This document shows positions 1 to 10,100 of a stretch of DNA of 64,000 nt, one piece after another. Under the pieces are notes generated by a model. It worked only from the letters and a program-made list of their open reading frames with translations. It made no database searches and had not been told where the DNA came from. The position numbers were made by a program, and so were the translations under genes. Origin of the DNA: Oopsacas minuta (Eukaryota > Porifera > Hexactinellida > Lyssacinosida > Leucopsacidae); NCBI GenBank assembly GCA_024704765.1, contig JAKMXF010000066.1:989883-1053882 (forward strand). The letters are read 5' to 3'. How positions within the stretch are numbered: position 1 is the first letter of the stretch; every line of letters begins with the position of its first letter.

Positions 1-3000
1 CAGGTACTCAGAGCTAAGGCCCTCTCACGGTTAGCTAACATTGATCCGAGTCCTGTTCGAACGCGGGTTAATACTCCACTGGATTACAATAGCCCTGGGC
101 TAGCATGGAATGTTGATTTCATTTCTATAGAACAGTTTAGTCAGCTGACTGAATTCTTTTGGGGTAAGTGCTTGTTGTAAATATAATTAGAAATTTTGCA
201 ATATATTTATAATGAGCAATTCTAGGAACTTGTCCAGAATCTGAATTGGTAGAAAACTTATTAGCATTTATAAGAGAGGGATATATAGAGACAGAGTATG
301 AGAGAGAAGAGAGATTGAGAGAAGATTGGCTTCAGAAGTTAAGAATTAATCAGTATAGACACTTAGTCAGACTATACACTATCTGGGATAATGATAGAGC
401 TGGATATATTAGCAGGGAAGAGTTTATAAGTAAGCTCCTAGCTCGAACACTAGTTGATGCTATCACTAGCATAATATTTAGCTTAAAATTATATTTCTTT
501 GTATCAGCGGCTCTGGCCTCCATGTTTCGATAGGTCTATAATACTAAATTCCATTCCTCTTATAAATAGCATATTCTATCTTACATACAACAATATTGAC
601 ATATTTCTAATCACCAGCATGGCAGCTGGCTCAATTAGCGCCCCTACAGTAATTCCTCTCCGTATACCTACTTCATTTTCACAGAGCAAGCTCTGTATAG
701 ACACAAACACTCCGATAGAACTATGCTCACCCTCTCCAAATGTTAAGATATACTACTCTCTGAATGGAATTAAACCTAATCCTTATAAGAAAGATTTCAA
801 AAAGTCTTCAACATTTCCTTATACAGCTCCCTTCACACTATGCATAGGCAAACATACGATAAAAGCTCTTGCTATTACAAATGATAAGCAAGCACAGAGT
901 GGTACAGTAACAAAGGTATTTACTGTGGTTGAGCCTCAGATTATAGTGCATAAGCCTGTTGCAGAAAAACCCGTATCAGAAAATACTCCAGCTGTTGATG
1001 ATATAGGGAAGGCTAGGCCAGTTTCTCAAGAAACTTGTGATATGATTAAACCTTCTATTCTTACTCCACAGTCTCCTAAGGTTATTTCTAGGCCAAATTC
1101 TGGACGTCCATCTTCAGGTAAATCTAAGTACCATCAATTCCCGTTATATCGAAGCTCTATGTATCGCGATAATTACTTCGATATGACGAGAGTTGACTAT
1201 TTTATTTGAATCTCTGTTATAGTGAAGGCAACTTCCATTACCTTCGAAGACAGTCTAACTCAGGCTCAGTCTCAGCTAAAATTATCAACCCGATCTCTTT
1301 CCCATTTATCAAATGCTCCTAGCTTAAAGAGCTCAGAAGTAATGAGCACAGCACAAGATACAATAAAGCTACTACAAGAGACTAATTATTTACAGTGTAT
1401 ATTCTGTTTCTGTCCGCGTCCCTCTGATCCGTTTTCCCGTCACTGCCCTCAATGCGGTTCTCCTCTCCCAACTCTACCATCTGCTTCTAAGGATCTCACT
1501 ATCCCACCTCCTGGTACAATTGGACAGTGTCTTGAATGTAAATGTTCTGTTCCTTTGAACCTCAGTCACTGTGTAGTCTGTGAAGCTAATCTAACTCCCA
1601 GACTACTCCCGCAATCTTCACATGTTTTAAAGGAGAAATTGCTCTGTTTATCATGTGGAACTGCGAACCCAGACGGAACTTTCAAATGTTTAACATGCGA
1701 GAATTTACTATCCACAGAGGAGGGTTTAATAAAGCCTAAGAACATTGGTGATACCTTGAAGTGTCCATTTTGCTCTGCTTATAACGGGAGACGTTATATA
1801 TTCTGTGTAGCATGTGGGTATAGGATTAAACCAAAGTATACAGGAGGTAGTGACAGTGATCATACTCTAGATGTTGATATTATAGAAGATTCTAGAACAA
1901 CTAATTCTATAGCTACACAAACTCAAGGTATATTCTTTCCATCTTCTAAATCAATCGAACTTAAAGGAGAAACTTCCCCTGTAAAAGAGGTTGTTAAAAA
2001 ACGCGAAAATGCGTCACTGAAAGCCTTCAGCCCCGGGAATGGCTACTGGAGACAACAAACCGACCATATATGCGGCCATCTACGTTCTTATATTCAATCT
2101 AATGCAGATTTCCAGCAAGTATTAGGCAAGCCGTGTATAGGTAGAATAAAAACTGCTACACTACACACGGATGACCAGCATCAGGCTGTTATGCAAATAT
2201 TCTTCAATCTTAAGCCTCAAGCAGAGAATAACGTAATAGAGAATATAAGTAAATTGAAATTAGATGAAGATGATTCTGTTATAAGCGAGACTAATGGTAA
2301 AGCAAAAAAAGGAAAGAATAAAGCAAAAAGAAAGTCTTTAAAGCCGGCTAAATCAGTTGATGATCATCTCTTGTTGAAGGAAATCATCAGCACATCAAGG
2401 GATAGAGTCATAGAACAATTGCTAGAGGGTGGAGCTAATGCTAACTCTTTCCATGCAGGTAAACCTATACTAAACAAGGCTATTGAAGTTGATAGTCATG
2501 ACGGTGTAATAGAATTACTGCTACAACATGGAGCAGATGTTAATCTACAAGATAAGGAGGGTAATACAAGTCTGCATGTAGCAGTTAAATCAGGTGATTT
2601 TGGTGTAGATCTGATGGATACGTTGTTAGAACACAATGGAGACCCCTTGATGAAGAATAATAACGGTGATTCTGTGTATACTCTAGCTGTTAATCACGAG
2701 AAGTTAATGCAGAAATTGTCTGCACACATCGGGAGTAGTGCATTACATGCAGAAGTAACTTCTAAGCAGAGTTTATCCTCACTCATTTCATAGCTAACAT
2801 TTATGCCAAAGTACAAATAATGTATTCTTTGCTATTTATCCTATTTAATTGTTTGGAGAGTACTTACATTAACGAGCTATTTGATATGGATGATTCTGTG
2901 TTTGTTTGCCTCTATAGATCATATCTAATTCTGTTTAGAAATCATCAATTCCTGGCCTAGAAGCGGCGAATTCTCCAAACTTTCAAAAGTCAAAGAATTA

Positions 3001-5624
3001 TTAGAAGAGTTTCCGTTTCAGAATGGAGATATAGTCTCAAGAGAAGAAGTCTTATCTATTCTAGCTGATGTCTGTATTTGTTTGGAAAATGAAATTGATT
3101 TCCAAGAATATATTGAGGTTATTGTGCGATCAGGGTATGGTGATTTTAGGTAAATTTATATGTTATGCTTTCCTTAGTTTGTTCAGAGAAGTATAAAATT
3201 TACTCAAGAAGAGAAACAGCGAGGGCTCACTCGTACTGGATGGCTAGAAAATATTATTATAGCTAGTCGTACATGTGGACTAACATATGACACGATATTC
3301 AAGGTAGCTTTAGGTTGTATTTATAAAGATAATGAGAACCATGGATTTAGTAAAAGAGCTAGATGTAACGTTGGTGAGTTTGAGAGATGTCAGTTAGAAT
3401 TTTATAATTTTTCTGAAAGTGCCAAAATGGAAGTTCTCACAAATTGACCACTATTAGTTTATTGGGCCAAAGATCATACAAGTTCTCATTTAGGCTTGCT
3501 AGAGTATTTACAAGGCAAGAAAGCACTGCATTACGTCACAGCATCTCAAGATGATCAAGATGGTGTTGTAGGTAAAATATTGCGTGAAGGACAGAAGTGT
3601 CTTGGATTTTCTGTAGTCCAAACTGGCCGTATGATCCATATTCCAAAAATACTAGTGAGTGGATATTGTTATAGTAATTAGCCCTCTATGATTCAGCTCT
3701 TATTTAGGAAACAAAACAACCTATACATTTCTTTTATCCAAAAAGAAAAGTACTTGACCGTGAGAGAAATGGTGCATTCATTTGCTGCCCATTGTTACAC
3801 CCCAAAGGACATGTAATAGGTGTGTTAGGGATAGATACATTAGCTGAGATGGAGAAGAAGGATTATTTGCCTCATGAGATTTCTTTCTATCAGGGAGTGG
3901 CCAAAACATTAGGTATGAAAACTACTAGATATTGTATTTACCGTGATTCAAATTTGTTTACAAATTCTCTCGAATTTCCATACACGTATTAAGTTTGCGT
4001 GCATATTATACGGATTTTCGTATGTTTCCATATGCTTATGATATCCTACTAGGATATTTCTTATACTTCTCCCTCCTAAATGTCCGTGGAAATATCCAAC
4101 CTTAGCTAAGTGGTGGGTATTTCACGGACATTTAGGAGTGGCCTTTTGATCTCCCGCAAACCCCTCGCTCTCAATTAAGAGATTGCAGGGTCGCTAGCGC
4201 AGGAGACCTCCAGGCCGGGCTGTGGCTAGCTTCACTCCTCAAAAAGAGTGAAAACTAGCCAAAAACGAAGAAAGCTGCAATCAGATTAGGGGTCTATCGG
4301 AATAGCCTGCAAAATCTCCTTCCACTCTAACATGTTAACTAACAAAGTCAAACTGATAAAGATTATAAAAGAGATTTTGTCTATGGATACAGTATGATTT
4401 GAATTGTGTTCCCAGGTTTATATACTGTTTACTAGGCCTATAGTTTGCATAGAATAATTATGCCTACAATTCAAAACAATATCTCAATTATTCCTAATTT
4501 AGAACTTTTAATATTTCTCTCTAATTTTTAAACTACAGTGTGGAGAGAGTTATCATTCATCTTTCAATAGGGGAAGCTTATTCTCATGTTGAATTGCGAA
4601 TAAAACTAGTAAAGATCCTTCACTCAGCGTTTAGATGGACATTGAGTAAAGTTGAGCCGATCAATAAAATTTCAGTATTTATAGTAGAAGATTCCCCTAC
4701 CCACAGATCGGATGCAGGCTATATCCTGCGAAAGGTCTTGACAATGCATCAAGGCGAGAGAGACCCGATAGAAGATGCAATTGCAGCCAGAATATTCCGA
4801 AAAGATGACGTATTCAAGGAGTATTTATTCGAATGTGCTGAGAACTCAGAACCAACTAGTACTGAAACATTTGGACGTTTACATTGGACTATTCCAGTTC
4901 GAGATAGTGAAGGAAATCCTATGGCAGTTATTGATATAGAAATAAGAGGACGACTGACTAAACCTGATGAAGAGAATATACATTGGATGGTAATATTCAT
5001 TTATCAAATCAAGATTAAAATTGTTTATCCAGCATTCCTATAGGCCCGTTTGGTAACTATAGCTGTGCTAGAGCTATCTCAAGGCTACAGAGAACCACCT
5101 AAACCTCATGTATTAGAAGTAGAAGACATAGACGAGAAGAATAGACTAGCTGTACTATTCAGTAGAGTTCTGCTGACAGATCTACGTAGAAATGTTCGTA
5201 ACGTTGTTTTACGCCTGAATTATTCGTGCATAACATTTGATTCATTTTGTAGGTAGAAAAGTTGGATTCAGAAGCCTATGCAGAAATAAAATCATACATA
5301 GATCCCCCTAAGGTTATACACGATGTGCTGAGAGCTGTTTTATACATTTTCAACCCAGAAAAATCTGAAACATTCAAACTATGGCGTAATTGCAAACAGT
5401 CTGTTAACATGGATCTGAGTAAATCCATCGCCATGTATGACCCTACATCATGTCGTGATAACATAGAGGTAAAGGAATTACAGGAATTATTATCTGTTGT
5501 GCCAGTGGGTGAGGTAGAAAAGCACGGCTCACAACCTGCCAAATGTCTCCATGATTGGTCTCTCGTGTGTTTGTCATTGTTAGAACACACTGATCGTATG
5601 AAGGAAGCTTTCGGCGGGAAATAA
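1..5624 (+). CDS. EF-hand and GAF-domain protein, EFCAB5-like, 5'-truncated by window start
   Basis: I assembled nine exons by eye: 1-163, 226-429, 2939-3149, 3189-3373, 3458-3654, 3708-3912, 4571-4989, 5044-5202 and 5253-5624. All junctions keep one frame, giving 704 residues plus stop with the N-terminus missing. Exon 2 ends in an EF-hand-like stretch (DNDRAGYISREEF). Exons 5-7 read as a GAF-like domain (GVLGID, VAKTLGEAYSHVE). The C-terminal exon has a YIDPPKVIHDVLRAVL motif. The order EF-hand, GAF, conserved tail matches what I recall of vertebrate EFCAB5, a cilia- and testis-associated protein, so the name is an inference. The second intron (430-2938) contains all of DZANK1. The 3150-3188 intron is only 39 bases and its acceptor is a best guess. 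The 5203-5252 junction is also uncertain. Confidence 0.62.
430..2938 (+). other. Host intron of the EFCAB5-like gene containing DZANK1
   Basis: The donor is ATAA|GTAAG and the acceptor CTGTTTAG|AAATC. Joining the flanks gives an uninterrupted frame (EEFI-K-IINSW). The intron is 2509 bases, of which 2175 are the DZANK1 gene. Confidence 0.75.
619..2793 (+). CDS. DZANK1: DZANK1: double zinc ribbon and ankyrin repeat protein, nested in an intron
   Basis: There are two exons, 619-1117 and 1223-2793, with a 105-base intron, giving 689 residues (human about 750). The start AAGSISAPTVIPLRIP and the following YYSLNG / GTVTKVF blocks match the DZANK1 N-terminal beta-sandwich. From about residue 225 come CxxC zinc ribbons (CFCPRPSDPFSRHCPQCG, CVVCEA, CLSCGTANP). 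A conserved FSPGNGYWRQQ...HLRSY block lies near residue 434. Ankyrin repeats occupy about 560-660 (LLLQHGADVN, GNTSLHVAV). In vertebrates DZANK1 works with ninl in dynein-dependent transport to the photoreceptor cilium. The whole gene sits on the same strand inside intron 430-2938 of the EFCAB5-like gene, 189 bases after the donor and 145 before the acceptor. An acceptor-like TCACCAG ends one base before the ATG. Confidence 0.93.
4073..4261. repeat. GC-richer structured insertion with two inverted repeats inside an intron
   Basis: Within intron 3913-4570 of the EFCAB5-like gene, CTCCTAAATGTCCGTG (4073-4088) is repeated inverted at about 4123-4138, forming a long stem with an imperfect continuation. 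A second stem, GGCTAG-C-TTCACTC with its complement, lies at about 4222-4261. The segment is clearly richer in G and C than the surrounding intron and has no open frame. It looks like a non-autonomous foldback or MITE-like element, or an intron-hosted structured RNA. I see no tRNA A/B boxes. Confidence 0.5.
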
Positions 5625-5955
5625 CTCTGAAACTGAATTCTTAAGAGTACGTACTAACTTATTTATTTTGCTAATTGTAACCATTCTAATATTCACTCTG
5701 TTAAAGTCCGTTAATTCGTTATTTCGAATCCAGTTTGGGTAAGTAAATTCAAATACAATTTATGCTGTCTGCACAGATGGATTTTCGAGCCCAAATTTCC
5801 CTGTATATTCATCCGCACAAAACAAACGATCAATACTGAATTCACTTTCTTTTAATCATGCTCAACAATGGATACATAAATTCACGATATTTATCGTGTA
5901 ATTATAATTACATAATTTTCGGGGGTTGTTTGATACTATTATATTGCCCTTGTAT
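5625..5955. other. Short intergenic region between convergent genes
   Basis: This 331-base spacer lies between the stops of the EFCAB5-like gene (+) and the Rab-like gene (-). The only structure I see is a 7-bp hairpin, CACGATA-TT-TATCGTG, at 5883-5898. No gene is supported. Confidence 0.5.
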
Positions 5956-6699
5956 TTATTTCAGGGCAGCCTTTAGTCCCACCTTAATACCGAGTTTCTT
6001 CAGACCCTCTTGCTTAGTTTTGGTTGATATTTTGTATAGCATTTGAATAGTATTATAGAACATGTCCTCAACACTAGTACCTCCCATACAGGTAGTTTCA
6101 TAGTAGTATAGGTCGTTAAACTGTGCATACTCCCTCGCATCTGCTGAGGAAACTTCTCGTTTGTCTTTCGCATCAACTTTATTACCGATTAATACATATA
6201 CAACAGCTGGAGAATCTGCTTTGGCTTTCATAAGCCAATTTTGAATTGACTCAAAGCTTCTCTTATCTGTTAATGAGAATACAAGCAAGATAGCACAACA
6301 TTTTTTGTAGTAACTTGATGCAAACATTTTGAAAGAAGAGTGACCCGCTGCATCCCATATATTAACAACAAGATTATTATCGTCAACTTTTGCGTAAGCT
6401 GTTTGGAAATCAACGACTAGAGTACTGGGTTGACAGGAATTGAACTCTCTGTCGAGATAATAATCTTTCAAGCATGATTTCCCTACATTGCTATCTCCGA
6501 TAAGTATTATGTTATACGCGTATTTGTATGGTTGAGATTTGTATTCTATTATCTCTACTGGTGTGCTTAACTGTACGGATATAGGAGTGTGAATAGAGTC
6601 CTTGTATTCGTTAGCTATACTTCCTGATGGCTCAATAGATGGAGTACTGTGTAATCTCTTTCTGTTGAGTATTTGTCTGAAAGGCCTGGTTATAGACAT
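5956..6699 (-). CDS. Atypical Rab-like small GTPase lacking a prenylation cysteine
   Basis: Single exon, 247 residues. The G domain starts near residue 58 after an extended N-terminus. The P-loop is GDSNVGKS, switch I keeps its threonine (STLVVDF), and the guanine-base motif is GNKVD. Switch II reads WDAAGH instead of WDTAGQ, so the catalytic glutamine is histidine. The ETSAK motif has become ETTCMGG. The C-terminus (KVGLKAALK) is basic but has no cysteine, so geranylgeranylation as in ordinary Rabs is not possible. The protein is expected to bind GTP and Mg and to hydrolyse slowly. I cannot assign it to a named Rab subfamily. A T-rich tract ending in TAG lies 4 bases before the ATG. Confidence 0.85.
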   Translation of the reverse strand: MSITRPFRQILNRKRLHSTPSIEPSGSIANEYKDSIHTPISVQLSTPVEIIEYKSQPYKYAYNIILIGDSNVGKSCLKDYYLDREFNSCQPSTLVVDFQTAYAKVDDNNLVVNIWDAAGHSSFKMFASSYYKKCCAILLVFSLTDKRSFESIQNWLMKAKADSPAVVYVLIGNKVDAKDKREVSSADAREYAQFNDLYYYETTCMGGTSVEDMFYNTIQMLYKISTKTKQEGLKKLGIKVGLKAALK

Positions 6700-7179
6700 C
6701 TTGCTATTAAAAAAAATTGATAAATATTAATGGAGAAAATCAATTGAATTTATTCAAACTGGCACTGTTGATTGGAGGCACTAAACAGATTTACATTTTG
6801 TCCCCCAATATATATTGCCTCAAATTCATAATTTCGCTATGCTGTCGGCACAGGTTGCAGTTATATCAAATACCTTGTTACGTATTTAGAAGTGGAATAC
6901 ATTATGTGTGGGATTATTCTTGTATTACGATATTCCCTGATTGAATAAATTTATATTAATTAATCTGCCTATTTATTAACCATTCCTTTTGAATAGCTTA
7001 CATTCTTGATTACAAATGAAGTTATTTGGGAAAGATTACCCATTTTGAGAATTAATAATTCTTACCTTATTCAATGCCTGATGATCAAATTTCTCTTTTT
7101 GGAATTTACCCGAAATCAACTGACTTAAGACATTTATTAATTTTAAAATTTCAGTCACTAATTAGTTAGTAGAATAGAG
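6700..7179. promoter_or_regulatory. Divergent intergenic region, Rab-like (-) and CK2 beta (+)
   Basis: This 480-base AT-rich spacer must hold both promoters. I see no clear TATA box. Acceptor-like sites lie next to both starts: AATAG (minus strand) 4 bases before the Rab ATG, and AAATTTCAG ending at 7154, 25 bases before the CK2 beta ATG. Confidence 0.45.
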
Positions 7180-10100
7180 ATGAGCAGTTCAGAGGAAGTA
7201 TCATGGATAACATGGTTCTGTGGTTTGAGAGGGAATGAATTTTTCTGTGAAGTAGACGAGGACTATATTCAAGATAAATTCAACTTAACAGGCCTCAGTG
7301 AGCAGGTTCCTCACTATAGACAAGCTCTAGACATGATCCTTGACTTAGAACCAGATGATGAGTTGGAAGAAAATCAAAATGACGTAGTTGAGCAAGCAGC
7401 TGAGATGTTATATGGGCTTATACATGCAAGGTTAATTGGATGGATTTCTGATTTTTAATATTTCTCAATTTACATTTTCCTGATTTTAGGTATATTCTGA
7501 CTAATCGGGGTCTCGCTCAGATGATAGAGAAATATCAAAACGGAGATTTCGGCCACTGTAGCAGAGTATTCTGTGACAATCAGCCTGTACTACCCATTGG
7601 TTTATCAGATATTCCTAATGAAGCAATGGTGAAGTTATACTGTCCTAAATGTCAAGACGTGTATAACCCTAAATCATCCAGACACCATCATATTGACGGA
7701 TGTTTCTTTGGTACTACTTTCCCTCATATGCTGTTTATGGTGAGAATTATATTTAGAAATTTTACCCAATATTTTCTCTCATTTGTGACGAATACGATCC
7801 CTCTTATAGTCATAGTATTTCTGATGTTGCTTTGGGCAAATGATTAGTTTGGATATCAGTTTACAATTAGGCTTGTCTTCAGGATAAATCAAATAATTGA
7901 TATTCACTTTAATAAATTCATTTCCAAATTGATTTGTTCACTCGAAATGATAATCGTTATACTCTTCGCTCTGCTGATAACTCCATCTATCTCTACTAAA
8001 TTAGATGGAGATATCCATCCAGTCAATTGTTCGAAACCTAACTCCATTTTCGAAACCATATATTCACAATTCAACCAATCAAACTCCATTGAAACCTACA
8101 ATAACTACACTCAAACACTTCGTTTTACGGAATGCAACCTCAATCAAGCAATGTTCTCTGCAGCTACACAGCCATTCCTTATCTTCTCCATAGAATCTGA
8201 ATGTAGTACAATAAACCTAACAAGTAATATAACATTCTATTCTGCTACCAAGGCAATGTCATTAACATACATAACTAGTCCTGATGCTAAACACCCAAAG
8301 ACAATAGATTGTAATGGGTACTCGTTTCAAATGCAAGGTTACTCTCGTGTCGTATTCTCGAATTTAGTTTTCATAAACGGTCATCCCGCCCTAAATCTGG
8401 TTGAATCAGCTGGTACTACTCATGTTTGTAACGTAACCTTTGATGGTAACCATGACAACACAAATACAAGTGGTATACACCTTGTATGTAGTAGTCTATA
8501 CGTCTATACATGTATATTTACTCGCTATATAACAACCTTCTATACTGATAAGCTACATAACGAGTATATGGAGAGAACACCACCATTTGATAATTACAAT
8601 GATACTATTAGCGGTGGAGCTTTAACTGGGATATTCTGGCATTCAGATTTCGAGGCTATCATCTCGATACGCGATACTATATTCTCTGATAATGAAGTGA
8701 AGAATCGCTCTATCGGCATCGGCAATTCTACTATGGTTTCTTGGTCAACTGGTGGCGGTGTCCTATTCATATTTAAGAATCATACAGTCAGTAACCATAT
8801 AGAAATAATCGATTCGAAATTTGAGAATAACACGGCTGGGGCGATGGGTGGTGGTCTATTTGCAACGTTCCATGAATACGCGGCTAATAACACTGTTAAA
8901 ATTACCAATACATTATTCAGTGGTAACAAGGCATTCGTACACAGCGGTGGTATGGGAGTGTATCATGACGGTTTTAGTATAAATAACGGAATTTATCTTA
9001 CGAAAGTTAAATTTACAAGTAATTATTGTTTCAGAGCAGGTGGAGGATTCAATATAGAATATAATTTCAATTATCCAAAAGCAGTACAGACCTTTAGTGA
9101 TTTCGTTCTCCATTATCCATCTTTTACTACATTTCCTGCGCCATTATTTCTAACAGAGTGTGTGTTTAATAATAATAACAGTACTCTGGATGCTGCGGCT
9201 TTTCAAGCCTGGGCGTTCGTTTCTTATCTAATTCATCCATCAGCTGTTGTCTTAGAGAACTGTACTTTCTTCAATAATCACGCTAAAGGCTACGCAGCTA
9301 TCCTAGCTTCTGGTGTTACGTTAATATTCAAGGGTGAAACAAAGATCCTCAATAATTCCAATAGCGGATTATATCTCACACACGCATCAACACAACTCAT
9401 AGGTTCAATATATTTCGTAGGTAATATTAATCACAACCCAGGAAGCGGAGGAGGAGGCTTACGAATGTATGATGGATCGTATGTGTATATTAATATACAT
9501 ACTAAGTTGAATTTCACTGAGAACATCGCATCTATAGGCCCAGCTATATACATTGACACTGGAGTATTACATAACGCAGATTATAACGTATTCTTCGCAT
9601 CTGATTGTTCAATGCAGGCTGTTAACTATAACGAGACCCTCATTACCCCTACATTGGGTGTAAATATACATTTCATTCTAGAAGGTAACCTCGCAAGGCA
9701 TGCAGATGGTAGACTTAGAAAGCCTAATTATCCTATGTTCATGACTAACCTGGATGATTGTATACCTGGCAGTTTGAATTCGTTACTAGAGCCTAATGGT
9801 ACTCTCCCACCGGATGAATATGAGATGTTTGTTACCCTAGGGAATATGCATATACTAAAACGACTTCTTCATCTGTATATTCAAACTGACCCATCAGAGG
9901 TTGAAACTGTAAATATCCATAGAACGTCTTCTGTAGAAGTATTGTTTGGATATCCAGGGCAGGAGATTGGTATCCCATCTCTGAAAGCCGTCGACCAGCT
10001 TGGCACTCGGACGAAAGCAACTCTGTTTTTGCAATCTAATTTTAAAGAGTCTGTCGTTGTATACCCGGATGTAATAGTCGTCGAGAAAAATGTCACCCAA

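Noticed and set aside
499-1209. DZANK1 read as two separate genes
   Set aside because: A 105-base intron with GGTAAAT donor and TTATAG acceptor joins the two parts in frame, matching the known protein order.
4130-4330. tRNA-derived SINE
   Set aside because: No A-box/B-box pair or tRNA cloverleaf could be formed.
6717-6944. 75-codon open frame upstream of CK2 beta
   Set aside because: No domain, no good start context, lies in the divergent promoter spacer.
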